From the NCBI GenBank assembly GCA_023139575.1, contig JAGLNJ010000116.1, positions 1-51,573 on the forward strand: a stretch of 51,573 nt of DNA. Reading direction: 5' to 3'. Shown here in pieces: positions 26,205-34,562 of this stretch; position 1 is the first letter of the stretch, and every line of letters begins with the position of its first letter. Under the pieces are notes generated by a model that was not told the DNA's origin, made no database searches, and saw only the letters and a list, made by a program, of their open reading frames with translations. The DNA comes from Candidatus Omnitrophota bacterium. GTDB lineage: Bacteria > Omnitrophota > Gorgyraeia > Zapsychrales > JANLHA01. The position numbers and the translations under genes were made by a program.

Positions 26205-26426
26205 TTAAATAATGCCGCGATAACGATCCATCCCATCATTAACGGCCTTGAGAAAAGCGGGAAACTTACGCGAGGGGATCACCATTTCCGTCACCTTTTC
26301 CCGGGTCACATCTTCAAAAATCATGGTCATCCCTTTCCGTCCGTCTTCATCCACAAAATGCTTTATATATACACTATAATGAGTTCCCAGATAATCCCAC
26401 TCAATTAAATCATTAACTTTCGGCAT
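26205..26426 (-). CDS. Small conserved-looking hypothetical protein
   Basis: 73 residues, cytoplasmic, no membrane segment: NDLIEWDYLGTHYSVYIKHF, then EDGRKGMTMIFEDVTREKV, then VIPSRKFPAFLKAVNDGMD. The alternating beta pattern followed by one C-terminal helix faintly recalls PC4/Whirly-type single-strand DNA-binding folds, but I cannot confirm that. The ATG has AAAGGAG about 5 bases upstream, so translation is likely. It starts the minus-strand unit leading into the YfhO and TPR genes. Confidence 0.6.
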   Translation of the reverse strand: MPKVNDLIEWDYLGTHYSVYIKHFVDEDGRKGMTMIFEDVTREKVTEMVIPSRKFPAFLKAVNDGMDRYRGII

Positions 26427-26482
26427 AAAACTCCTTTCGGACAGAAAAAAATATTTTCCTTAAATATTCATTTATCTCTCAT

Positions 26483-26571
26483 CGTCATCACCCGGTTTTC
26501 GCCTGAGGCGAATCTGCCTTTGGCGCGATAACCGGGTGATCCATTCCAGATCCTCCGGCCGCGCCGGAGGA
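26483..26571. repeat. Dispersed palindromic repeat, copy 2
   Basis: 61-base core (26483-26543) matching the copy at 12290: outer arms ATCACCCGG and CCGGGTGAT, inner GAGGC/GCCTT around GAATCT, followed by a second hairpin TCCTCCGGC-CGC-GCCGGAGGA (26551-26571). The second hairpin differs in sequence from that in copy 1 but sits in the same place. It lies in the gap between two divergent genes. Confidence 0.75.
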
Positions 26572-26700
26572 TGGCTGACAATTCTTCCTAATCAAAAACC
26601 CCGCCCCTAAAAGCCAATTCCATTCATAAATCGCTTGCGCCGTGTTCATTCTTCATCTAAAATTGATACATTAATTTACTCGAGCGATTGTTATTCTCTC

Positions 26701-29046
26701 ATGAAAAATTTTTTCCAACAAGAAAAATTTATTATAATCGGCATCCTTCTGGCCGTCATCTTCATCGCCTTTTATGATGTAGTATTCTTAAACAAAACCT
26801 TTAAGGTCACTACAGCGAATCCGCAGGCCCTCATAACGGGAGTATACGGCCAGGAGGCCAACCGGCCGGATTTCTTCCCTGTTCACAGCACCACCACGCC
26901 ATTTATGGAAGAGCCTGTCTTTGAATTCATCAGAAACTGGCTGCAACAAGGATCGTTTCCCCTCTGGAATCCCCATCAGGGATGCGGCTATCCTTTGATC
27001 AGTATGATGCACCTGGGTTTTTTCTGGCCGGTTAACTGGATCATGTTTCTCCTCCCGAGCCTTATCGCCTGGGACATCGTTATTCTGGTGCGTTTCTTGC
27101 TGGCCGGTATTTTCACTTATTGGTTCATGCGTTATTTAAGATTCACCGAGATTCCGTCATTAACAGCTGCCATCGTTTTTATGCTAAGCGGGCCAATGGT
27201 ACTTTTGCAATATTCTTTTGCCAATGTCGACATATTAACACCTTTGCTTTTGATCACCCTGGAACGCCTCCTGCGCAAACCCAATATGCAGAGTGCCTGT
27301 TTCACCTCTTTAGCCGTTGCAGCCACTGTAATCGCAGGGCATCCGGAGCATATTGTTCTCGTCAACACTTTCGGCCTTTTGTATTTTGTATTTCGAATTC
27401 TCACAGGCAGGAATTTCTCATCCCGTTTAAAATCATGCGGCCTGCTCTGCCTGTCTTTTATCCTGGGTGTCGGCTTATCCTCTATTGCGCTGCTTCCCTT
27501 TTTAAGAGACTGGAAAGACATTTTCTGGCATACGCACCCGGACAGCATGGGCGCCCACGTCGGCGGAACGGAATACCTCCGCGAATTTCTTTTAACTGTT
27601 ATCACCCCCCATTTTTTTCAGAAGCATCCGGTTACACTTGATTTCGTCCGCCATACTTTCTGGGGACATTTCGGGGTTATTCCTTTAGGCCTGGTCTTTA
27701 TCGGCTTGTTCTCAAAGCAACGCAGGGGTTTAAACTGGTTCTTTGCCTTCCTCTTCTTCGCTATCATGGCAAAGACCTACATCAACCTCCCCTTTATCAA
27801 TTGGATCGGATATCTCCCCATCCTTAAGCATATCCGCTTTTCTCTGCATACCGGACATCTCTTTGCTTTTGCAGGCGCCATTGCTGCCGGCATGGGAATG
27901 CGGCGAGTTATAAACTTGAAAAGAAAGTCCGTGCTATTAGGCTTACTTTTTGCCCTGCTCGCACTTTTCTGGATGGGTGAAGGCCTTTTCTTCTACCGTG
28001 ATGCCCCTCATATTTCGCAGTCGATCAAGGCCTGTTGGTTGACTGCCGGGATTCTGACGGTTTTCCTGATTTTCCTGTTTCTTAAAGAAAATCGAATGAT
28101 CAAATTAAAATACTTTGCTCCGATATTTATTCTCGTGATATTTCTCGAGATCTTTCTATATATACCACGGGCCAACATCAAACGTTTTGATTCTTTTCCC
28201 GAAGTCCCCTATATTGAAAACATCAAACGCCCCCCCCAAAGACAAAGGTCTTACGGTGTTTTTTGGACCCTTTATCCGAACACCGCGACAGGCTATCTCA
28301 TTGATGACTTAGGCATCAACCAGGGATTGTTGACCAAAAGATTCGTGCAGTTTGTCAATCGCCTTCTTGTTAAAGATTATTTTAATAAAAATTTTCAGCG
28401 ATCTGCCTTTATGGTGATCCCGGCCACTTTTTACCCTGATATCCGCCCTTTTATGGATCTTTTAAACGTGCGTTTTACGATCGCCCCTGACAAAATTGAG
28501 GAACTCTTTCCGGTCACACGCAACCCCGACTTCTTAAAGCCTATCTACAAAAATGAAGTATCTATTTACAATCATCCCAAAACTCTCCCGAGGGTTTTTA
28601 TTGTGCATAAGGCCATATTTGAACCAAATGCCGACAGGGCCCTCATAAAGACCCAATTATTAAAAAACAATCTGGCCGATGTTGCTGTTATTGAAGGACA
28701 ACTCCCTGAAGACGACGTGAACTTACTAAGGCTAGCTCCGACTAAAGACAAGTCTTTCGCCCAAATTCACAGCTATAAGCCAAATGAAGTTATCATCGCC
28801 GCATATTTGGAAAATCCGGGATTTCTGATCCTTGGCGACACCTTTCATCCTGACTGGCGGGCACTTGTTAACGGCAGGGATACTAAAGTTTATCCTGCTG
28901 ATTATTTACTGCGGGGGGTTTATCTTTCTCCAGGACGAAATGTTGTTGTATTCCGCTTTAAACCGGTTGCTTATTATTTCGGCGCTTTCTTAAGTCTATT
29001 CAGCCTGAGTATTCTAGGGATTCTCTTTTTTTACCGACGCCTTTAA
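26701..29046 (+). CDS. YfhO-family multi-spanning membrane protein
   Basis: 781 residues from ATG 26701 (MKNFFQQEKFIIIG). A longer frame from TTG 26635 adds 22 polar residues with no ribosome-binding site. About 12 membrane helices, then a soluble region, then the family signature DTFHPDWRALVNGRD, VYPADYLLRGVYLSPGRNVVVFRF and a final helix. It parallels the protein at 24010-26181 but is not a close copy. The likely role is GT-C-type sugar transfer to a lipid or polymer at the outer face of the membrane. Confidence 0.85.
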   Translation: MKNFFQQEKFIIIGILLAVIFIAFYDVVFLNKTFKVTTANPQALITGVYGQEANRPDFFPVHSTTTPFMEEPVFEFIRNWLQQGSFPLWNPHQGCGYPLISMMHLGFFWPVNWIMFLLPSLIAWDIVILVRFLLAGIFTYWFMRYLRFTEIPSLTAAIVFMLSGPMVLLQYSFANVDILTPLLLITLERLLRKPNMQSACFTSLAVAATVIAGHPEHIVLVNTFGLLYFVFRILTGRNFSSRLKSCGLLCLSFILGVGLSSIALLPFLRDWKDIFWHTHPDSMGAHVGGTEYLREFLLTVITPHFFQKHPVTLDFVRHTFWGHFGVIPLGLVFIGLFSKQRRGLNWFFAFLFFAIMAKTYINLPFINWIGYLPILKHIRFSLHTGHLFAFAGAIAAGMGMRRVINLKRKSVLLGLLFALLALFWMGEGLFFYRDAPHISQSIKACWLTAGILTVFLIFLFLKENRMIKLKYFAPIFILVIFLEIFLYIPRANIKRFDSFPEVPYIENIKRPPQRQRSYGVFWTLYPNTATGYLIDDLGINQGLLTKRFVQFVNRLLVKDYFNKNFQRSAFMVIPATFYPDIRPFMDLLNVRFTIAPDKIEELFPVTRNPDFLKPIYKNEVSIYNHPKTLPRVFIVHKAIFEPNADRALIKTQLLKNNLADVAVIEGQLPEDDVNLLRLAPTKDKSFAQIHSYKPNEVIIAAYLENPGFLILGDTFHPDWRALVNGRDTKVYPADYLLRGVYLSPGRNVVVFRFKPVAYYFGAFLSLFSLSILGILFFYRRL

Positions 29047-29251
29047 CCGGGATGCCATTTCCGGCTTAAGAAAAATTTTTTGCAGAAAACAGCAGGGCAC
29101 TATTATCCTTTCTTTTGTTAATACATTTTTTTATAAGTATTTGTTAGTATATCAGAATCTCTTTATAAGCCTCTTGAAAAATTACCCTTGTCAAAACCCC
29201 CATATAATCTTAAAATCATCAGTATCTTAAAATCTAATTGGAGGATTTGTT

Positions 29252-30883
29252 ATGAACACACCGACGTGGCTACAAGGTTGGCATCTAGATGCAGCGATTA
29301 TCCTTTTTGAATTGCTGTTTATCACAATCGCCTGCACGATTATCAATGTTATTATAGGGCTTCTTTTTGACCGTGTTCATTTATTTGATTTCCTCAAGAG
29401 ACACAAAAAAGAGTCCTCCCTCATCAAAAAACGTCTGCAGAAATTCTTCTCCCTTTTAACTTTTTGTTCCGGGGCCTTTATTTGTTTCTACAACGGATAC
29501 CTTATCTACAAGAGAACCGACCTTCTTGCCCACACCAAAGGTTTACTTAGGCAGATATCCCCGGAATTCTGGCGGGGGCTTGGCGCCGGTTTCTTTAAAG
29601 TTATCATCATCGTCTATGCTGCTAAAATTCTTATTCAGCTACTTGAGAAGGGGTTGTTTCATCTTATGCGTAAGGCCAAAACATGGGAGCAAATCAAGGC
29701 GAATGATGAAAGCATTGAGGATGTTTTTCAAACGTTTAATCAAATACAGAAATCAGGGGTTTGGCTAGGCATTATTATCTTTTCCTTATTCGTTTTACAT
29801 GCCCCCGAGGCCGGCATAAACACACTTGTTGTCATCCTGAAAATCTATTTGATCATTTCCATCGGCCTGCTTTTTGTCAAAGCCTCGACAGCCATTATCG
29901 AGAGCGTAGACGCCTTAAGCAAAAAATATTCCCATAAAAACGATCTCTTGGTCATGATTTATGAAAGGCTGCGCAACCTCATTCCTTTATTAAGGCGTTG
30001 CCTGGAATACATCATTTATATCATTGTTGCCACACTTGTTTCTTTGCAGATTAATTTCATCGCCAAATATGCAGAATGGGGACCGCGTGTTATCCAGACA
30101 ATCAGCATCTTCTTTTTATGCCGGGTAATTGTTGAAGTCACGAACCTGATTGTCGACAAATACCTGTTGCCGACCGAAGGCATTTCCGACACAGAATTAC
30201 AGCGGCGAAAAACCCTCAACCCTTTGATCAAGAGTTTGCTTAAATATATCGCCTTCTTTGTCTCATTTGTGCTCATCCTCGCAGCGCTCAATCTAAACCC
30301 GACGCCTATCCTGGCCGGTGCCGGGATACTGGGCGTTGTGGTCGGTTTGGGTGCCCAGCCTTTAATTAATGACCTCGTCTCCGGATTTTTTATCATCTTT
30401 GAACATCTTTTTTTGGTCGATGATTATATCGAGACCGGATCCGCCCGCGGCACGGTTGAAGCCATTGATATCCGCACCACCCGCATCCGCGACCCTGACG
30501 GCCAACAGCACATTTTGCGGAATGGCCAATTGGGAGACATTACGAATTATTCAAAAAAATATACTTACGCAGTTGTTATCGTAGGGGTCGCTTACGATTC
30601 CGACCTGGATAAGGTGTATCAAATCCTTTCTGATATCGGAGAGACGCTCAAAAAACAAAATAAAGACGTCCTTGATCCAACGCAAGTGAGCGGGCTGGAC
30701 AATTTCGGGGAATCGGAACTGACTATACGTACTATCACGAAAGTCAAACCCGGAAAACACCTTCAGGTGGCAAGGGATTTACGTAAAATGATTAAGGAAG
30801 CCTTTGATCGTGAGGATATCGAGATTCCCTTTGCGCGACGGGTATTGATATTTAAGAATGAGAGTGACAAACAATTTTCCTGA
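29252..30883 (+). CDS. MscS-type mechanosensitive ion channel
   Basis: 543 residues. Six or more N-terminal helices form an extended membrane region (to about 330). The conserved pore helix and beta domain follow: PILAGAGILGVVVGLGAQPL (Gly/Ala-packed TM3), NDLVSGFFIIFEHLFLVDDY, then GTVEAIDIRTTRIRDPDGQ and IRNGQLGDITNYS-like sequence. Such channels release solutes on hypo-osmotic shock. AATTGGAGGA gives a strong ribosome-binding site 7 bases before the ATG. It stands alone, with a 205-base A+T-rich gap upstream. Confidence 0.92.
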   Translation: MNTPTWLQGWHLDAAIILFELLFITIACTIINVIIGLLFDRVHLFDFLKRHKKESSLIKKRLQKFFSLLTFCSGAFICFYNGYLIYKRTDLLAHTKGLLRQISPEFWRGLGAGFFKVIIIVYAAKILIQLLEKGLFHLMRKAKTWEQIKANDESIEDVFQTFNQIQKSGVWLGIIIFSLFVLHAPEAGINTLVVILKIYLIISIGLLFVKASTAIIESVDALSKKYSHKNDLLVMIYERLRNLIPLLRRCLEYIIYIIVATLVSLQINFIAKYAEWGPRVIQTISIFFLCRVIVEVTNLIVDKYLLPTEGISDTELQRRKTLNPLIKSLLKYIAFFVSFVLILAALNLNPTPILAGAGILGVVVGLGAQPLINDLVSGFFIIFEHLFLVDDYIETGSARGTVEAIDIRTTRIRDPDGQQHILRNGQLGDITNYSKKYTYAVVIVGVAYDSDLDKVYQILSDIGETLKKQNKDVLDPTQVSGLDNFGESELTIRTITKVKPGKHLQVARDLRKMIKEAFDREDIEIPFARRVLIFKNESDKQFS

Positions 30884-30904
30884 ACTAACAGGGACAATCA
30901 CGCA

Positions 30905-30975
30905 GGAAACAGACGATTAGTTCATCTGCCCTTCTCTCACACAACCGTACGTGCCGTTCGGCATACGGCGGTTCG
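30905..30975 (-). mobile_element. 3' end of a group II intron (domain V and VI-like), maturase missing
   Basis: On the minus strand, GAACCGCCGTATGCCG (from 30974) leads to AA, then CGGCA-CG-TACGG: stems CCGTA/TACGG and TGCCG/CGGCA separated by a two-base CG bulge, the layout of group II domain V. TTGTGTGAGAGAAGGG follows, then the hairpin CAGATGA-ACTAA-TCGTCTG (30928-30910), in the place of domain VI. One base in the lower stem looks degenerate. No reverse transcriptase/maturase lies on either side, so only the 3' end of the intron remains. I recognise this by sequence similarity to maturase-linked intron ends; no covariance model was run. Confidence 0.65.
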
Positions 30976-31013
30976 ATAAAATTTGGGTCAGGCCATCAAT
31001 TTTAACCGATCGG

Positions 31014-32090
31014 TTAACGAGAAAGACTAGTTATCTTTTTAGCCAGATTACCCATCAAATCAAATCCTATTTCATGCCCGGGGAACGAATGAGCCTCTAA
31101 GGCATAGATCTTTTTGTAATCTTTTGAAAAAATAATATCGATTCCAGCATAATTCAATTTGAGTTCACGAGCAATTTTCCGGGCCAAAGATTTAACCTTG
31201 TTTAATTTAGCAGCAGATATATATTGGGAGAACTTCTTTTTTTGCTCGATCTTTCCTCCTTGGGACCAATTAGTCACAAGAGTAATCGCCGGTGTAGATC
31301 TGACATAGTAATAGCACACCTCGCCATAAATACAATACACTCGAAAATCAGACCTTCTTCCCTTATGTATGGGAGGATCTATGGCTTCCTCAAAGATAAA
31401 TCCCCGAGATAGCAGAACCTTTAGAAATTTATCTTTATCGCTGTCCTTAACATCATGAAATCGCCAATGATAATCATAGGGATGACTGATGATCTCGCCC
31501 TTTTGGAATAGAAAATTTGTAATTAGCAAGTCATTACTAAGGTATGTGATACCTTTACCCATAGCGCCAAATCTCGGTTTTATATATAATGACAATCCTT
31601 GATTAATGAGCCGATGAAGATCTTTTAAATTATTCACACAGAAACTTTTCGGAGTGGGAATTTTGTGTTTTCGGAAAAACTTTTTAGTTTGTTCTTTATC
31701 CCTATCCAATATGGATATATTCGGAGGGTTTACATATTCAATTTTTCTCTTCTTGTATTTTTTCTCTATCGCATTCCCCACTCTTTCGAAATATTTTTTA
31801 AACTCCCGACCAAATGATTTGTCCCCATAGACTTTGGAATCTTTTTTGTACACCTCTATATTTGCATCCCAATATTTATAAGGAAAAAATAAAAGCACGT
31901 TTAAAACAGGGTTGGATATCTCGGGGAGATTGCCGTTTAATAAATCTTTATAACTAATAATATGCGCCTCTAACCCTTTGCCCCTTGAATCCTCAATGAT
32001 TTTGACAAATGCATTGAAAGAGGGGTCAAGCGCGCAGCCTCTGCTTCTTTTATCTCCTACAATTAAAAGGGGGTTTTTTGTTCTTCTCAT
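31014..32090 (-). CDS. RimK-like ATP-grasp ligase
   Basis: 358 residues from ATG 32090, seven bases after the upstream stop. Central ATP-grasp: SLYIKPRFGAMGKGI is the ATP-binding lysine and Gly-rich loop, FIFEEAI the adenine-side Glu, FRVYCIYGEV, then NYAGIDIIF and YALEAHSFPGHE. The last is the metal-binding segment, where the usual Asn (EVNSxPG) is His. ATP-grasp enzymes join a carboxylate to an amine or thiol by an acyl phosphate. The substrate is unknown; pairing with the dehydrogenase just upstream suggests the two act on the same small molecule. Distinctly A+T-rich codons. Confidence 0.82.
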   Translation of the reverse strand: MRRTKNPLLIVGDKRSRGCALDPSFNAFVKIIEDSRGKGLEAHIISYKDLLNGNLPEISNPVLNVLLFFPYKYWDANIEVYKKDSKVYGDKSFGREFKKYFERVGNAIEKKYKKRKIEYVNPPNISILDRDKEQTKKFFRKHKIPTPKSFCVNNLKDLHRLINQGLSLYIKPRFGAMGKGITYLSNDLLITNFLFQKGEIISHPYDYHWRFHDVKDSDKDKFLKVLLSRGFIFEEAIDPPIHKGRRSDFRVYCIYGEVCYYYVRSTPAITLVTNWSQGGKIEQKKKFSQYISAAKLNKVKSLARKIARELKLNYAGIDIIFSKDYKKIYALEAHSFPGHEIGFDLMGNLAKKITSLSR

Positions 32091-32097
32091 AATAAAT

Positions 32098-33057
32098 TCA
32101 ATATTTATCCGGATCGATAACAGCATTCTTGATAGACTTCGGGAGCTTCCCGAAGGATGTGGATGCGATTTTTAACAAAACAGGTAATACTTGTTTTGAA
32201 TATCGCTGAGAGCTGGAAACAGGGGCCAACCTGGGGTAACCATATATACTAACACATTTTATACCGTCAATCTTGTAAACCGGTTTATTCAGCAATGAAG
32301 GACGACAAGGCTCAATAGGATTGGGATAGTCTACAGAAAGATCCAGAATTACCGCATCTCTATTAAGAAGAGAAAACATGTCCTTTGTAATAAGATACTC
32401 TCTTTTATCCCTTCTTCCTTTAGGCCACTGAATGCCGTTAACCACGATATCTTTATCTTTAATAAATTGTTTTATATGCGGATATTCTTGCTTCCTCAAG
32501 ATTTTGACCTTAGCCCCGAGACCAAAGGCCACCTTCAAAGCACCGGAGGCAACAGAGCCATAGCCTAATACTAATACGTTGCAATCACAAGGACTTTTTT
32601 CGGCAAGATGAAAGGCATAAATCATACCCTGCTCGCCGGATATATCTGAGCACTGAATAAGGCGTTCACCTTGTCTGTTCCTAATTATCTCCATCGCAAT
32701 AGCTTTAACATTCCTTTTTTTTAAGGCCTTTATATATTTCGGGTTTTGTTCAGCATGAAGCATGCTGAACAATAAATTGTTCTTTAGCAATCTAAATTCC
32801 TGCGGCAAAGGGGGTTTTAATTTTACAACAATAGATTTGTTGAAAATATTTCTTCGCTCGATAATTACTTTTGCTCCGGCCTGTTTGTATTCAGAATCAT
32901 TAATGTATATGCCCTTCCCTAAACCTTTCTCAACAAAAACTTGATTTCCCGCTTCAATTAATTTGTTAACCTCTTTCGGCAAAAGAATCGCTCTGCGCTC
33001 TAAAATTCCGGCGCCTATTTCTTTGGCTATTCCTATATTCATTCCTTTATATGCCAT
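32098..33057 (-). CDS. Alanine dehydrogenase / N5-(carboxyethyl)ornithine synthase-like enzyme
   Basis: 319 residues from ATG 33057 (MAYKG; AGGA about 12 bases before). An earlier ATG at 33099 adds 14 residues. It has the AlaDH/PNT N-domain and a Rossmann domain (VLGYGSVASGA). Residues matching the AlaDH active site are visible: Arg in LERRAILLP, Lys in VVKLKPPLP, His in FSMLHAEQN, Asp in DLSVDYPNPIEPCRP. The C-terminal part (DIVVNGIQW, SIYGYPRLAPVSSSQ) is closer to CEO synthase, an opine-forming enzyme, than to AlaDH. Reductive amination or opine formation from a keto acid is therefore likely, substrate unknown. It precedes an ATP-grasp gene by seven bases. Confidence 0.75.
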   Translation of the reverse strand: MAYKGMNIGIAKEIGAGILERRAILLPKEVNKLIEAGNQVFVEKGLGKGIYINDSEYKQAGAKVIIERRNIFNKSIVVKLKPPLPQEFRLLKNNLLFSMLHAEQNPKYIKALKKRNVKAIAMEIIRNRQGERLIQCSDISGEQGMIYAFHLAEKSPCDCNVLVLGYGSVASGALKVAFGLGAKVKILRKQEYPHIKQFIKDKDIVVNGIQWPKGRRDKREYLITKDMFSLLNRDAVILDLSVDYPNPIEPCRPSLLNKPVYKIDGIKCVSIYGYPRLAPVSSSQRYSKQVLPVLLKIASTSFGKLPKSIKNAVIDPDKY

Positions 33058-33103
33058 TTTTCTTATTTTCCTATCACTTGAATTTTCTCTTTTTATCATT
33101 TCA

Positions 33104-33181
33104 TTAAATCAAAACTATTCTACTATCATTATCCAGATCCACAATGAAATTTCTAAAATTTCTTTCATCTTTTTGACTCAT
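33104..33181 (-). CDS. 25-codon ORF with strong ribosome-binding site in the DUF134 operon
   Basis: ATG 33181 is preceded by AGGAGACAGG, which overlaps the stop codon of the ArsG-like gene. The frame begins MSQKDERNFRNF, continues with an acidic DLDNDSR and ends VLI at TAA 33106-33104, just before the dehydrogenase. It could be a real small peptide, possibly a substrate for the ATP-grasp enzyme, or a leader that couples translation to the next gene. The ribosome-binding site is better than that of the dehydrogenase itself. No homologue is known to me. Confidence 0.45.
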   Translation of the reverse strand: MSQKDERNFRNFIVDLDNDSRIVLI

Positions 33182-33191
33182 AACCTGTCTC

Positions 33192-33872
33192 CTAAACAAT
33201 TAAAGCTGATATAATATATGCCCAAATATAATAAAGACCAACTAAGATAAAAATAACCCCTGTTATTTTCTTAGTATATCTTTCAAACGCGCTCATTTTC
33301 TTAAACCAAAAAGATGCTTTTGTCACTCCGAGAGCAATTCCTAACGCAAGAATGATAACCGGGAGTCCTGTTCCTAACCCATACAAGAACGGCAAAACAA
33401 TCCCCAGCCTGCTATTCAAAGCCAAGGGAATTAAGCTTCCAAAAAAAAGTGCGGCCGATACAGGACAAAAAGAAAGAGAAAAAATAACCCCTAACGCAAA
33501 TGCCCCGCCGATACCGTAATCCACCAATGACTGTTGTTTTTCCTGAGAAATAGATAAACCCGCGATGTTAATCCTGATAATATCTAAAAGAAACAACCCC
33601 ACAATAATAAGTAAAGGCCCTAAAATTTTATTCATGTATTCTTGAAAAAAGCTTGCGATACTCGGAACGCTCACAAGTGACATAATAATAGCTACACCTA
33701 AAATGGCATATGTAAGCATACGTCCCAAAGTATAGGCCATTCCGAAAGCAAAAACCGTCTTGGGATGATTGATACGCTTTGATAAAAAGGACACTGCGGC
33801 AATGTTCGTCGCAAGCGGACACGGACTGATTGAAGTAAGAATACCCAACCACAATGCCGACAATAGAATCAT
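33192..33872 (-). CDS. CcdA/DsbD-like membrane protein, ArsG-type
   Basis: 226 residues, six membrane helices. It has the CcdA/DsbD beta-domain pattern with SISPCPLATN near the N-terminus and FSLSFCPVSAALFFG later, supplying the pair of membrane cysteines that relay electrons. Members next to ArsF-like thiol proteins are annotated as ArsG-type permeases linked to organoarsenical or thiol-redox functions. The start is two bases after the ArsF-like stop, so they are co-translated. The gene ends with TAG. Confidence 0.85.
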   Translation of the reverse strand: MILLSALWLGILTSISPCPLATNIAAVSFLSKRINHPKTVFAFGMAYTLGRMLTYAILGVAIIMSLVSVPSIASFFQEYMNKILGPLLIIVGLFLLDIIRINIAGLSISQEKQQSLVDYGIGGAFALGVIFSLSFCPVSAALFFGSLIPLALNSRLGIVLPFLYGLGTGLPVIILALGIALGVTKASFWFKKMSAFERYTKKITGVIFILVGLYYIWAYIISALIV

Positions 33873-33874
33873 TG

Positions 33875-34303
33875 CTATTTCTCCTCTTGGGCAAGCATAT
33901 CCAGATATTTTTGTGTTTCACTTCTTACATACTCACCAAATTTGTCTTTATTCCTAACAAGTTGCCAAACATCCTCTAAATTATTAAATGTCATCTCTCG
34001 GCCGCCTTGAATCAATGACAAAACAACCGATTGTGTGAAAAAACCGTAGTCCTTCACAAAATGCTTATTTTCTTTCATGTCATAATTGACGGTTTTTATT
34101 TCTATCTTACCTCCATCAACCTCCGGCTTAAAATTCTCCAATATTGATTCTTTTGTTTGCCGTTCGATTGTCACGCAGGTAGGACAACGGAAGTTTCCGT
34201 GAAAGTAATAAACAATAACCTTATCTGACAACTGTTCCTGACCATATGCGTTAAAAGATAAACACACAAATAAAACTAAGAAAAAAGAAAATGCTTTCTT
34301 CAT
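33875..34303 (-). CDS. ArsF-like periplasmic thiol protein
   Basis: 142 residues with a signal peptide (about 1-21, ending NAYGQE). YYFHGNFRCPTCVTIE carries a CxxC pair in a thioredoxin-like setting and matches the family named nitrophenyl compound nitroreductase subunit ArsF. It should be a periplasmic electron acceptor or donor working with the CcdA/ArsG-like membrane protein encoded directly downstream. Part of the DUF134 operon. Confidence 0.82.
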   Translation of the reverse strand: MKKAFSFFLVLFVCLSFNAYGQEQLSDKVIVYYFHGNFRCPTCVTIERQTKESILENFKPEVDGGKIEIKTVNYDMKENKHFVKDYGFFTQSVVLSLIQGGREMTFNNLEDVWQLVRNKDKFGEYVRSETQKYLDMLAQEEK

Positions 34304-34318
34304 TAGAGCTTCCTTATA

Positions 34319-34552
34319 TTAACTGATAAATTTTTTTATTTCGTCAACTGTGCTGACCTTTCCTGCCGCCTTAACCTTTCCATCTACAACCAAAGCAGGT
34401 GTTGTCATAACCCCATAGTCCGTTATTTTGTCCATATCTTCGACCTTTACAACCACAGCCTCTATCCCAGCTTCTTTAACGGCAAATTGAGCGTTATCGT
34501 AAAGCACTTTACACTTTGGGCATCCCATACCCAAGACTTCTATTTTCATCAT
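34319..34552 (-). CDS. Small thioredoxin/glutaredoxin-like protein (redox-active disulfide protein 2 type)
   Basis: 77 residues, cytoplasmic. GMGCPKCKVL provides a CxxC (C-P-K-C) near the N-terminus, and MTTPALVVDGKV is the cis-Pro loop. This is the MTH895/TM0996-type mini-thioredoxin that commonly accompanies the permease encoded just upstream and is thought to bind or reduce metals or thiols. Spacing is 10 bases from the permease and 15 from the ArsF-like gene. Confidence 0.9.
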   Translation of the reverse strand: MMKIEVLGMGCPKCKVLYDNAQFAVKEAGIEAVVVKVEDMDKITDYGVMTTPALVVDGKVKAAGKVSTVDEIKKFIS

Positions 34553-34562
34553 TCAACTCCTT

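Noticed and set aside
26635-26700. TTG start adding 22 residues to the second YfhO protein
   Set aside because: The added residues are polar, have no ribosome-binding site, and precede a good membrane-protein N-terminus at ATG 26701.
27120-27641. 173-codon frame inside the YfhO gene
   Set aside because: It is a shadow of the conserved YfhO coding frame, with Cys/His-rich composition typical of off-frame reading.
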